Of a stretch of 16,089 nucleotides of DNA, positions 7,198 to 15,652 are shown piece after piece. The stretch covers positions 1 to 16,089 of the forward strand of contig MU069912.1 of NCBI GenBank assembly GCA_002284615.2, written 5' to 3'. The notes beneath the pieces were generated by a model. It saw only the letters and a program-made list of their open reading frames with translations, made no database searches and was not told the DNA's origin. Source of the stretch: Dunaliella salina (Eukaryota > Chlorophyta > Chlorophyceae > Chlamydomonadales > Dunaliellaceae). How positions within the stretch are numbered: position 1 is the stretch's first letter; each line of letters opens with the position of its first letter. The translations under genes and the position numbers were made by a program.

Positions 7198-7945
7198 CTT
7201 ACCCTTAAGCAGCAGGTAAACGTAATAAAACACCAAAGAGACACACTGTACACACAAAAACATGTCTTCTGTTTTCACCTTTCTTCAAATTCTGTGAGAT
7301 GATGCCCACTCTGTGATGATGCGGACGATGTTGACCACATTCTCCTCAGGTGCACCAACTCAACAATGATTGGGATGCACACCAACAGACACCATGCAGG
7401 CATTAGTTTCTGTAATAAAGCCCTCAGTAAAGGCCGGTATGGCTCATCCCTTATCGACATAGATGGCTGCAGTAATGAGGAACTCAATGAACAGGGCATG
7501 CAAGTCCCTGAAAACATGGGGCATTCCTTGTTGGTTATTCCCTCATGGTACTGGCTCTCCGGCCCGTCATCAAAGTTGCCCAGACGCTGTCTTTGTGCGC
7601 TCTATCCCAGGCCGACCAGTCCAACTTGATCCCTCTAAAATTCCTGGTCGTGACAGGGACATCCACCTTGTTGAATTAAGTATCTGTCTTGGCGCCATCT
7701 CCTTCATCACTTTGGAACGTGCAGCAGCTCAACATTCTCATACTGTAACTAGACTTAAATTCTGCAGCTCAAGAAATTCAAACAAAAGTGACTCTGCATC
7801 TTAATTATTGTCGTTATTTACAATGATTACACAAATTTCTTATGAACCTGGGCTTACCATGCAAGGAGCTGAATCACTAGCAACCAAGTTTAGCTGCCAC
7901 GCTATCCAAAAATTGACATCTAAAAATACCTCTAGACATACTCAT
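7198..7945 (+). pseudogene. Family 2 retroelement C-terminus: zinc knuckle plus PD-(D/E)xK-like domain
   Basis: The frame from 7198 contains TLYTQKHVFCFHL, one TGA at 7300-7302, then a CCHC-type knuckle: CPLCDDADDVDHILLRC (from 7303). NRHHAGISFCNKALSKGRYG and DIDGCSNEELNEQGMQVPEN follow. A frameshift near 7520 moves to the frame of 7463-7804, with SCPDAVFVRSIPGRP and DRDIHLVELSIC, then a helix LERAAAQHSHTVTRL. PDxxx...VExxx resembles the D and E strands of PD-(D/E)xK nucleases; that assignment is inference, and the usual K after VE is S here. More lesions follow near 7804, but homology continues (GLTMQGAESLATKFSCHAIQ) to about 7945, where the inverted-repeat element begins. Confidence 0.75.
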
Positions 7946-7951
7946 AATTCT

Positions 7952-8746
7952 CGGGGGGCTGTTGGGGGGGTGGGGAGGGTGGCTGGGCACGCGGGGGTGG
8001 AGTGCAGGAGAAAGAGAGTCCAGGCATCCAGGAGCATGGCGGACAACCCCCCAGATCCTCATCAGCTCTATTTCTGGCTCTCTCCTGGGTTAGCTGTGTT
8101 TAGCGTAGGTTTTGAGGGCCTTCTGGTGAGGCCTCTAACTTACCAGTTAGGGGTCCTTCCCTGAATGCATAGAGCCTCTAGCTTGCGTAGGCTTTTCTTT
8201 TTCTTTTCTTTATTTTTCTATTCTGGCACTGAACTTGCATTGGTGGGGCTCACTGTTAGCGCCAGCGTGGGCTGTTGGCTCTTTCCTTAATGCGCGCTGG
8301 CTGTGTCCAGCGTAAATTTTTACTTTCACTTTTCTGGCACTGAGAGAGGTACCTGCATGGAAAACGCTTTGTAGGAGAGGACTACCGCGACAGATGCAGC
8401 GTGTGAGTTATTGAGGCCTGCAAAAGTTTTGAACCAGTTGAACTGGGTAGGCTCTATTTTCCTTAATTGATATAGTGAGAGTTGCTGCCTACGTAGTAAA
8501 GAACAAAAAAGAAAGTCTATGCAAGCCAGAGGCCGTGTCCATAAGGGAAGTACCCCTAACTGGAAAGTTAGACCTCACCAGAACGCCCTCAAAACCTCAC
8601 TAGACACAGCTTGCCTAGGAGCGAGCCAGAAACAGAACTAATGGGGATCTCCCAGTGGGGTTTTGTCCGCTATGCTCCCAGATGCCTGGACTCTCCTTCT
8701 CCTGCTGTACACGCCGCGCCCCCAGCAAAACCCCGTCCAGCAGCCC
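7952..8746. mobile_element. Long-inverted-repeat element, about 795 bp
   Basis: The left arm (7952-8208) and right arm (8500-8746) are imperfect reverse complements over roughly 250 bp, around a spacer of about 290 bp. Matching blocks include GGAGAAAGAGAGTCCAGGCA (GGAGAAGGAGAGTCCAGGCA read from the right arm), TCTGGTGAGG, CCAGTTAGGGGT and GGCTTGC/AGCTTGC. A solo arm lies at 1101-1255, so the arm is a dispersed repeat. There is no coding frame of note. It may be a non-autonomous TIR element, a foldback element, or two solo repeats inserted head to head. TCT occurs next to both ends, but I do not treat this as a proven target duplication. Confidence 0.6.
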
Positions 8747-8883
8747 TCTGATGATGAAGAGCATGTCTGGTATTGTGATGGATGTTTTGGTGTGGCTAGT
8801 GATTCAGGCTTTTGCTTGGTAAGGCCTAGGTCATAAGAGGTATGATTGTGAAATTATTGTAATAGTGCCAGCCACACATAGTT
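8747..8883. other. No feature recognised
   Basis: Unique-looking sequence between the inverted-repeat element and the microsatellite, with no motif seen. Confidence 0.5.
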
Positions 8884-8916
8884 TTCCTTTTTTTCTTTCC
8901 TTTCTTTCTTTCTTTC

Positions 8917-8963
<47 letters not shown>

Positions 8964-8972
8964 TTCTTTCTC
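8884..8972 (+). repeat. (TTTC)n microsatellite
   Basis: About 90 bp of TTTC tetranucleotides, with interruptions at the left side and a longer pure run from about 8916. The minus-strand frame it creates is only Lys/Glu/Arg repeats and is not a gene. Confidence 0.95.
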
Positions 8973-9033
8973 TATCCACACTCACAAATACCCCAAGAAT
9001 AATGGAAGTTCTGACTCCTAGCATGGGTCTTAG

Positions 9034-9625
9034 GAAACCCATAATTCATTTCTGAATGATGTTGCCCATCTAAATTCCCTGTTAAAGGTAAGAAGTGGCC
9101 AAATCCTGACTCGCAAACATGCCTGGTGGGGTGACGTGTCTTGAAGAGCCACAAGTGGGCGACGCTGTACTTGGCGATGATGTGCAAATGCATGCACACA
9201 AGATACGCCTTCCGGGTAAGGTCTGAGGGCTTCCTCAGCAGCTTTATGCAGATTGGTGTGTTTATCAAACGTCATCCCCAATTAACACCAAACGCTGTCT
9301 CCAGGTAAAGTCAAATTCAACCCCATGGGCTGCTTAGTCTGAGCTTTCCTGCACGCGGCCTAAGGGCAAGCGTAAGTCTTTCTTTCTTTTCTTTCTCTTT
9401 CAGTCCAAGCTGGAGGTTTACGAGGTTTATGAGAAGGGGCCTGTCCAAGCTGAAAAGCAATTCATGAAAGAAAAGAACAAACTCCACTGTCATGCTGTTG
9501 CGAGCAACACCAAACATTTTATCCAATCAAGCAACTCAAGCAATGGAAATTTGATGGGTGAGGCCACTGGACAGGTTTACAGGTTTACACAGGAGGGGCA
9601 ATATTTTAAAACGCATGACTGCTAG
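9034..9625 (+). CDS. Candidate 3' part of a spliced host gene (three exons)
   Basis: Three blocks stay open in one phase and are joined by plausible splice signals. Exon a is 9034-9087, after TCTTAG and before AAAG|GTAAGA. Exon b is 9239-9304, after GCTTCCTCAG and before CCAG|GTAAAG. Exon c is 9404-9625, after a pyrimidine tract ending CTTTCAG, and closes at TAG 9623. All junctions are phase 0, and the introns would be 151 and 99 bp with in-frame stops. Exon c alone is 73 codons plus stop (LEVYEVYEKGPVQAEKQF near its start, GEATGQVYRFTQEGQYF near its end). I recognise no domain, so the function is unknown. Element B lies 50 bp past the stop. Chance is a real alternative; RNA evidence would decide. 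Confidence 0.3.
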
Positions 9626-9675
9626 GCCTGGAATGTGACTAGGTTTTTGGCAAAGGTCACCTCAGAAAGAAAGTA

Positions 9676-10492
9676 CGTCGGACATTTCACGCCTCGGTTG
9701 AATCGCGCTTGAATGGGTTGAAATCAACCGCGGTGGAAGAGCGGTTGAAAATTTGGTTCTACCCAGGTCACGGACGCCAACTGACGGACGTTGGGCCTGT
9801 TAATAGCCGCAGGTTTGCGGTTGAAATTTTGCGGTTGAAACTGTGGTTGATTTCAACCGCACAGTGAAAAGTAGGAAAAACAGGGCGGGAAACGGGTAAA
9901 ATAGGTTTCGAACCCAGGCCTTCCTGATCTTTATTCTTTGTACCACTGGGCGTAGATCTCTACTTTCACTCTTATTTGTGCAATATATATATCTAATGAA
10001 AATTCATTCATTCATAGGCTGTGCATGTGCCTCAGTGTCTGCCTTGCAATATGTTTCCTCACCATCAATAGTGGCAGAAAAACACATCACCTTTTGCATC
10101 TGTTACTGCTCTGTCACTGTATACCTCTGATTCAGACCCTCTGATCCTTGGCCATCCCAGACTGTTCAGTCACTGAAAACCTCTGATTCAGACCCCTTTC
10201 AGACTCTGCCAAGTTGCCAATCAGTGATGAATGTCTAGATTCAAACTAACAAGGGTATTTTACACAGAGGCTACTCTCGAATATGCTTACTCTGCCCAAA
10301 ATGTGCCAAACAAGCCTCCGTGTTGCCCCAATTTAATTTAGCTTGAAGTTCAAACATTACCGTGCGGTTGAAGCGGTTGATTTCAACCGCACGGTTGATT
10401 CAACCCCTTGCGGTTGAAAAGCGGTTGAAATAATTTCAACCGCTCATCAACCGCATCAACCACTCTTCAACCGTGCCAGGAAATGTTTGACG
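9676..10492 (-). mobile_element. Element B: second copy of the element A family, reversed
   Basis: This 817-bp element reads on the minus strand in the same order as element A. Its plus-strand start CGTCGGACATTTCACG equals A's right end, and its other end reads CGTCAAACATTTCCTGGC on the minus strand, close to A's left end. TA at 9674-9675 and TA at 10493-10494 flank it as a possible 2-bp target duplication. The ends carry GCGGTTG/CAACCGC repeats. The interior has the TCTGAATCAGAGG repeats, the conserved block (10041-10078) and a tRNA-like segment with a perfect B box. It differs from A by several internal gaps, by sequence of its own (such as the block around 9761-9800 absent from A) and by about one mismatch in ten. 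There is no transposase frame. Confidence 0.85.
9900..9960 (-). repeat. tRNA-like segment in element B
   Basis: On the minus strand, ACGCCCAGTGG (9943-9953) matches the A box at 9 of 11 positions. Twenty-eight bases on, GGTTCGAAACC (9904-9914) is an exact match to the B-box consensus GGTTCGANNCC. The segment could drive Pol III transcription. A full cloverleaf is not apparent, so it is not called a tRNA gene. Confidence 0.6.
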
Positions 10493-10605
10493 TAGTTTAC
10501 ACTTTGTGGAAAAACACCCTGATATCAGTGAAGGAATCATTTGAAAATGCAAGAACAATTAAGCATAAGGAGGTTCTAACAGTCCACAAGAAAGAATCCA
10601 TCAGT
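10493..10605 (+). other. Short interval between element B and LINE 2
   Basis: No feature was recognised in this stretch apart from the right-hand TA of the possible element B target duplication at 10493-10494. Confidence 0.4.
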
Positions 10606-10609
10606 CCCA

Positions 10610-11308
10610 ACGCATGAGTTCAAGGGGCAGCAGGCTACGGTTCAGAGAATGGCGCCCCTGTCCATGTTAGACACAAGGAGAAGAGCTGGCACAGGAGTGG
10701 TCCCGGAAGTTGGCACGGTGTAGGTGGTGCTTGCAGTTGGAGTGATCTCATCTTTGACTCACGGCACCTGCAGTGCATTTAGGTGCGCTGATTACCGGCT
10801 GTTTGGGTTCCAGAAGGCTGTTATACTAGGGGCGGTGCACATCAACCCTCTTAGCCAGCGTTTTCCTATACAAGCAGTGACTGACCCTTTCTCTTCTCTC
10901 CTTGATGAGGCTGCGCGTGTCACCCAGGTCTCCCCTTATGTGCTGCTGTGTGGTGATTTCAACGCAAAGATTGGTAGGCTGAGAGAGGTTATGGACATCC
11001 TTGGTTGTCTTTGTCTTCTGATAGCGCTCCCTGCCCTACACCACGCCTGCAGATGTCAACTTCCTGGTGTGAATGCCACAGGCAGACTGTTGGTGGAGCT
11101 TGCAAGCATTCGTGAGTCAGTGCTGGGCACGGGCAGGGTGCATGGGGATGATGGGCAGCGTACTTATTTGGGGCATGATGCGAGTGTTGAAGGGAGCAGA
11201 CCTGACCATATTCTGATGTCTGACAAGGTTTTGGGGATTGCCGACTGTGTACGCATCACTGAGGGTCGCGCCACTGGTGACTACTGCCCTGTAAGCATGA
11301 CGTTTTGA
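10610..11308 (+). pseudogene. LINE endonuclease (exonuclease-endonuclease-phosphatase fold), 5'-truncated
   Basis: In LINEs this enzyme nicks the chromosome to prime reverse transcription. One frame runs through RRRAGTGVV, a premature TAG at 10721-10723, then 194 codons from 10724. Key motifs are LLCGDFN (GDFN at 10952-10963, metal-binding Asp and Asn), SRPDHILMSD (about residues 158-167 of the downstream part) and TGDYCPVSMTF at the end. The last is where the family usually has SDHxPV, so the catalytic Asp is kept but the His is Tyr. The N-terminal Asn and Glu catalytic strands are not visible. The GTG at 10724 is only the codon after a premature stop, not a start. Confidence 0.8.
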
Positions 11309-12220
11309 GTGCCTGCGGCTGGTCTGGAGGGTGCAGACTGGGGAATACAAGCTGAGCACGTGTGTAAGCCTCCGCAGGATGGCGGCCTGAGCTTGCTGAG
11401 GTCCATGCGGAAGTGCTTGTGGGAAACAGTGAGATTCGAGCTCAGTTGGGGTAAGCCAATAAGGAGGACCCTGTGTCTGCCTGTGAGACGGCCTGTATCT
11501 GCTTGCGTTCAATGATTGTACAAATTGCAGGGGATGCGGGCATGGCTGGGCTAGTCAGTTTGTGTGGGCCTTTCCGTGCCAGTGGAGGGGCGCTCACAGC
11601 ACTCCCTGGTTCAATGCCGCTCGTAGAGAGAAGCGTCGTGCGTTTATGGAGGCTCTTTGACCTGGTCAGACTCTGCATGTGCATGAGTTTGTGCGGGGGC
11701 AGTACAAGATCCAAGTTTGGTGGTTTGACCAGCGTGTATACATGCAGAGACAGAGGGATGTATTCCTAGGGAGGCTTTACTGTAAAAACCCTGATGTGCA
11801 TGCGATGCTGTGGCGGTCTAAGCAAACTCAGACCACACCTGTGGCACAACCTGTGTGGGATGATTACTTTAAAGTGCCCTTTTGACCTCGTGAGGCAGCT
11901 CAGTTGGTTTGTGGGGGTGTGGCTCTGTCCGCAAGGGGTACGGCTGTTCCTTTGGGTTGTAGGCGTGACGTTGAGCCTTTTTTGTGATAGGGTACACAAA
12001 ATGATTGGATGCCTGAACCGGATGCATTTGTCGTGCCTTCTGAGGAGGAGATGCAAGGGCTCGTGGCCGAGCGGAGCGGGGGGTTGAGTGGGCGTGCTTC
12101 TCCTGGTTTTGACTGTGTGGCTGTTCCTTTTATCAATGCTGCCGTGGTGCGCCCCCGGTTCAATGGCCGGGGCACTGAGCAAGTAAATGTGCTGGTGCCA
12201 TGCAATCCCCGGCTTTTCAA
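11309..12220 (+). pseudogene. LINE 2 linker between endonuclease and reverse transcriptase
   Basis: Coding resemblance continues through several frames. LPAAGLEGADWG-like sequence follows the endonuclease stop. Then come SACETACICLRSMIVQIAG (about 11473) and an ARREKRRAFMEAL-like block (about 11620). The frame of 11679-11885 gives HEFVRGQYKIQVWWFDQRV, RDVFLGRLYCKNPDVHAML and PVWDDYFKVPF. The frame from 12009 gives MPEPDAFVVPSEEEMQ. The WR..DP..FW-like and W..YF patterns are typical of this spacer in LINEs. There are at least four frame changes in 900 bases. Its function is not known beyond linking the two enzymes. Confidence 0.65.
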
Positions 12221-13190
12221 GCTGTTCTGACCCCCGATCCCAAGCGGTCCCTTCTTGAACCTTACAGCTACCGCATGCTGGCTGTCTGTGGCACAAGGTA
12301 CCGCTTGTATGCTGACATGATATGTTCTCTTATCATGGATTGGTGCTCCAACGGTCTCCAACAAGATTCACCACTGCACTATGCAGGGCCCTCGATCCCC
12401 GTGTCTCCAAGGTCGTCCCAAGTTTGAGGCGATTCCAGACACACAACTTGGTTTCTATCACAGGATGATCCTGGAAGGAACGCCCTCCAGCCCATCTACA
12501 TTTGAAGGACTTTTTCCTTTAGCATGCTGCACGCACAATCAAGCCTGGGCAATCTAGTCGGCTACACACTGTTTCCATTGACTTCAAGCAAACTTACGAC
12601 ACCACCCCTAGGCCTTTGCAGGCACTCTGGCAGCACCCGCAGTGCACACGCATGCCCACTCCTTTCTTGTCCATCATTAAGGGCATGTATGACTCATGCT
12701 GATGTGTACATTTTCAAGGATGGAGAGAAGACTGCTCGGATGAACCCCGACACAGGTGCTGTGAAGCAGGGCTGCCCTGTGTCCCCTCTGCTTTTCTCTC
12801 TATATATCAATGAAGTTGATGAAATTGCAGAGGGGGTACAAGGTCTGTCATGGGTACAGCTGATTCCTGTGTGACGCACATATGCTGATGACCTGACTCT
12901 GATGGCCAATGATCCTAATGCTTTACAGGCCATGCTGAACCGCTTGCTGTGTATGCCCACTGGCAGAGGAAGCATTTAATCACCAAAACAGCTGAGGTGG
13001 CGCACTTCAATCCCTCTGGTTCAGATTTGCCTGTTGTTTCGTTTTAGGGGGGTGCCACACTTAAGTTTCTTGGCGTGATGTTCCACAGGTGCATGAGCAT
13101 GGCCAAGTCCTCTGAGCATGCTACTGGCCCCTCATGGCGTCAGCTTTTTGGATTCGTCACTTTGTTTGTGAGGTTTTTCTGGCAAACAGG
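12221..13190 (+). pseudogene. LINE 2 reverse transcriptase domain
   Basis: Motifs appear in order across several frames. YRMLAVCGTRYRLYADMICS (about 12265) is the fingers, IPDTQLGFY (about 12435) precedes the palm, and TVSIDFKQTYDTTPR (about 12573) is motif A with its catalytic Asp. GAVKQGCPVSPLLFSLYIN (about 12757) is motif B, and TYADDLTLMAND (YADD at 12881-12892) is motif C. LITKTAEVAHFN and LKFLGVMFH complete the palm/thumb. A TGA at 12872-12874 lies between motifs B and C in the same frame, a frameshift falls near 12945, and a TAG lies near 13046. The catalytic residues themselves survive. After 13190 the similarity stops. Confidence 0.85.
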
Positions 13191-13279
13191 CCATATGTGT
13201 CTCTATGGCTTGGGAACAACAACAAGCTTTGATTTTTGTTTCTGAACTGAAAAGAAAGAAAGATCAGCGCTTGCCCTTT

Positions 13280-13400
13280 GGCTGCATGCGTTAAGGAAGT
13301 TCTGAACTATTTGAACATTATGTTGGCTGGCCAGGATCAGTCACAGGCCGATCAGCCGAACGCTCTGGCTGAAGGCCCCCTCAATGTAAAAATGTTAATT
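13280..13400 (+). other. LINE 2 C-terminal tail and 3'UTR
   Basis: A short frame with CVKEVLNYLNIMLAGQ corresponds to SKFLSELVSIFDAG at the end of LINE 1. GGCCGATCAGCCGA, CTCTGGCTGAAGGCC, CCCCTC and AATGTAAA follow, the same order as the other LINE 3' ends. CAGCC and GGCTG can form the stem-loop. Confidence 0.6.
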
Positions 13401-14199
13401 TGTAAATCTCAGCTTGGGTCTGCATAACTGCGTGCTCACCTCCTGGCTACAGTTGGCCCCTGTGCAAGAGAACCCCCATGCTGATATGTTGGATAGCTTC
13501 CTCTGAGGCTAGGCGGTGGGTCTTGAAATGCTGGACTACTTTTGGTGGGGCTGTCACTCGGGAGGCTCTTCTTTGTGCCAGTGTAACAGTGGTTGTGAAA
13601 ACGAAGTGCCCCCGAAGCGGAGACACCGATTTGACCCCCATTTAGTTTTTACTTACCGTGACAACCAGTCCTGGAACTTGCTTTTCAGGCCCGCAGCACC
13701 CAGTATGCGTCACCCATCACTCTGACCCTTACCTTCTTGGGTTTTCATCATCATTACTGATTTGGGAAAGCCAAGGAAAACAGTTTCAAATTCTGGAATA
13801 CGAAGGGGCCCTAAAACGGGAGGGGGGGCGACCCCACACATGTGTAGGGCCCTGTACAGAGCCTGGGAGGGGGGCAACCCTACGCAGGGGACTCCCAGAC
13901 ACCCTGCAGAAGTTGACTTCATGTCGCTGTGAAAAGTGTCCTCGAGTCGATTGACATGGTATGTCAAGTTCAAAGAAACACTGGCAAAAGCACTCCCCAC
14001 TTCAATTAAGGAAAAGAGTATACCTAGGGCCAGGGTATTGTGTATCCCCTTCAAATCTGTAAATCTGTATCCCCTTCGCCAAGAGAATCAAAACAAAGAA
14101 GTCAATGGGGACCAGGAGGGTTACTGGCAGTAGCCCATGCCTGATCTTGTTGATGAGATATGAAGGAAGTCTTCTCCAGACGTCGGAAAGTCTTTGTTT
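13401..14199 (+). other. No gene recognised
   Basis: Open frames at 13516-13725, 13658-13954 and on the minus strand overlap one another and have no family motif. A G-rich repeat near 13820-13895 shows GGGAGGGGGGCGACCC followed later by GGGAGGGGGGCAACCC. No splice-supported exon was found. The region could include the left part of element C, whose boundary is not clear. Confidence 0.45.
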
Positions 14200-14381
14200 T
14201 CTATGATTCCAGTTCTGATTGATCTGAAGTGGTCCTCATTCAGAGAGTGCCTCTGATTGGAATCTGAATCAGAGGGAAGGCGGTCTGATTCAGAGGCTGC
14301 TGCTGTATAGCATCACTAAGAGCCTCTGATGATGTTCTGAATCAGAATAAAGCTGGTCCGATTCAGACTAACATTAACTTG

Positions 14382-15053
14382 GCCCCATCTGCCTATTCAC
14401 ACAATGTCTGAACTGCCTCTGAATCAGTGTTCAACTTCTCAGAGTAAGACCAATTAATCTAAGTTCTCATCTGCCCTGTGATGGACCCTCTGAAGGCGCT
14501 CTGGATCAGAGTAAGTCTGAACTTGACACCTGTCTTATCATGAAATATGAAGGAAAAAGCTCTAGAGGGGGTCTGGACGGGAGCTAAGCAGACCAGAAAG
14601 GCTTTGAAGAGGGTCTGAATCAGAGACATTCAGTGACTGAACAGTCAAAGATGGCTAAGGATCAGAGGGTCTGAATCATCAGAGAAGAAGGGGTTTGATT
14701 GGGGGTCTGGCTATTCGTCTGAATCAGACACCTGCCTTGGTTGGAATCAGACGAAAAGGGCTCCAAAGAGGGTCTGAATCAGAGACATTCAGTGACTGAA
14801 CAGTCAGGGATGGCGAAGGATCAGAAAGTCTGAATCAGAGAAACAGGGGCCTGATTGGGGGTCTGGCTATTTGTCTGAATCAGACACCTGTCTTGGTTGG
14901 AATCAGGCAAAAAGGGCTCTGAAGAGGGTCTGAATCAGAGTAACGTTTGTCTGATTCAAACTTTGCCCCAACTGCCTTTTCACACAACGTCTGAACTGCC
15001 TCTGAACCAGGGTCCATTTTCTCAGAATCAGGCCAATTCATCTAGGTTCCCAT
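14382..15053 (+). repeat. Direct-repeat pair of 89 bp flanking the 156-159 bp units
   Basis: The two outer 89-bp blocks (14382-14470 and 14965-15053) share TTCACACAA, GTCTGAACTGCCTCTGAA, CTCAGA and CCAATT with about one difference in six. Between them lie the unit starts at 14611, 14770 and 14926. The spacing of the 89-bp blocks is 583 bp. Confidence 0.75.
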
Positions 15054-15299
15054 GCAAAGTTTGGAAGAAGAATACCCATCTGTTTCAGAACTACCTTCTG
15101 AAGTGGCTCTGATTCAGAGGGTGCTAAGTCTGTGCCACAGTGATGGAAGAGGTGGTGTTTTTCTTCACCTGCCACTCTTGATGGCGAGGAAACATATTGC
15201 AAGGCCCTTTCCGACAGTGAGGCTTATCCTGTGCACAGTCCATTGTGTACAGGGTAAACAATAATCATTATTTTCCGTATTTTCAACTTCGTAATGAGT

Positions 15300-15360
15300 A
15301 TTTCTTAGACCTTTGGTTCATTGATTGTTGAATGCAGTAGATCGGTTCGATCCCCATTCC
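15300..15360 (+). repeat. tRNA-like segment at the end of element C
   Basis: GGTTCGATCCC at 15344-15354 matches the B-box consensus exactly. TAGACCTTTGG at 15306-15316 is a weak A box at a tRNA-like distance. It occupies the same relative place as the tRNA-like segments of A and B. No cloverleaf is claimed. Confidence 0.5.
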
Positions 15361-15384
15361 AACCTTTTGTTAGCTTGTTTGGAG

Positions 15385-15652
15385 AAACAAGAAGATACAC
15401 ACAGGCTGTGCTGGCAGGAACGGCTATTCATATCAAAGGTTTTGCTACTGGTTTGCGCAGCCGGTTGTGTCAAGTGTGGGGTAATTTAGAAAGTGCTGAG
15501 CCAAAAGGGCACTGTCATAAGCGGGCCTCCTATCATCGTTGGTTTGCTTCTCCTTTGGGACCTTTGAATGCCACTGGTTTCCCGTACAAGGTGCCTAGAT
15601 ACCTCAATCTTGATCTGAGTAGGCGAGTACAACGGAATGTCTCCCGATTTAG
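15385..15652 (+). pseudogene. LINE copy 3 fragment: connector and start of C-terminal domain
   Basis: The frame encodes RRYTQAVLAGTAIHIKGF, then GLRSRLCQVWGN, HKRASYHRWFASP, VPRYLNLDLSRRVQRN and VSRFRLHG. Each aligns in order with LINE 1 from about 2730 to 3985. It is the uninterrupted counterpart of the site where element A sits in LINE 1 (ASYHRW here; VT plus YHHW split there). The homology stops within VSRFRLHG near 15652, before the zinc knuckle. Its left limit is close to the end of element C, so C may be inserted in it, or it may simply be truncated. The formal stop at 15672-15674 is beyond the homologous part. Confidence 0.7.

Larger units (their letters stand above)
10610..13400 (+). 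mobile_element. LINE copy 2: endonuclease, linker, reverse transcriptase, 3' end
   Basis: This is the longest LINE copy in the window. It has an apurinic-type endonuclease (to 11308), a linker (11309-12220), reverse transcriptase fingers and palm (12221-13190) and a 3' end with the family stem-loop motif (13325-13400). The zinc-knuckle region present in LINE 1 is missing: sequence jumps from the thumb near 13190 to the last C-terminal residues near 13280, so there is an internal deletion. Many stops and frameshifts mark it as dead. Its palm and thumb align with LINE 1 (SPLLFSLYINEV against SPPLFSLYINDM; TAEVAHFN against KSEVTHFN), so they belong to one family. The 5' limit is uncertain. Confidence 0.8.
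14200..15360 (+). mobile_element. Element C: repeat array related to the interior of A and B
   Basis: About 1.1 kb is built of TCTGAATCAGAG-type repeats. A unit starting GGGTCTGAATCAGAG begins at 14611, 14770 and 14926 (159 and 156 bp apart). It includes CATTCAGTGACTGAACAGTC and ACCTGTCTTGGTTGGAATCA, which also occur in element A. An 89-bp block is present at 14382-14470 and again at 14965-15053. The block GGAAACATATTGCAAGGC (in 15165-15206) and the tRNA-like tail follow in the same order as in A and B. The GCGGTTG-rich ends are absent. C is either an internal-deletion relative, a separate parent repeat whose sequence A and B captured, or a truncated copy. Confidence 0.65.

Noticed and set aside
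8854..9042. Minus-strand Lys/Glu/Arg-rich frame
   Set aside because: It is the translation of the TTTC microsatellite.
9372..9403. An intron starting at the strong GTAAGT at 9372
   Set aside because: It would be only 32 bp long. The donor at 9305 gives a more usual 99-bp intron in the correct phase.
9900..9960. A true tRNA gene
   Set aside because: A- and B-box matches are present, but acceptor and anticodon stems do not pair convincingly, and the segment lies in a repeated element.
11117..12364. Long minus-strand frames over LINE 2
   Set aside because: They lie opposite recognised LINE linker sequence and have no motifs; they are shadows of the coding strand.
10721..12874. Stop-codon recoding, because TAG (10721) and TGA (12872, also 7300) interrupt otherwise aligned frames
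   Set aside because: Frameshifts and deletions occur in the same copies and several stop types are involved, so ordinary decay explains them.
14179..14190. CGTCGGAAAG as the left end of element C, resembling CGTCGGACATTT
   Set aside because: The match stops after seven or eight bases, no GCGGTTG repeats follow and no partner end is seen on the right.
14600..14940. Regular repeats that might be a CRISPR array
   Set aside because: The units are 156-159 bp and internally repetitive, with no short identical repeat separated by unique spacers of constant length. The genome is eukaryotic and there are no cas genes.
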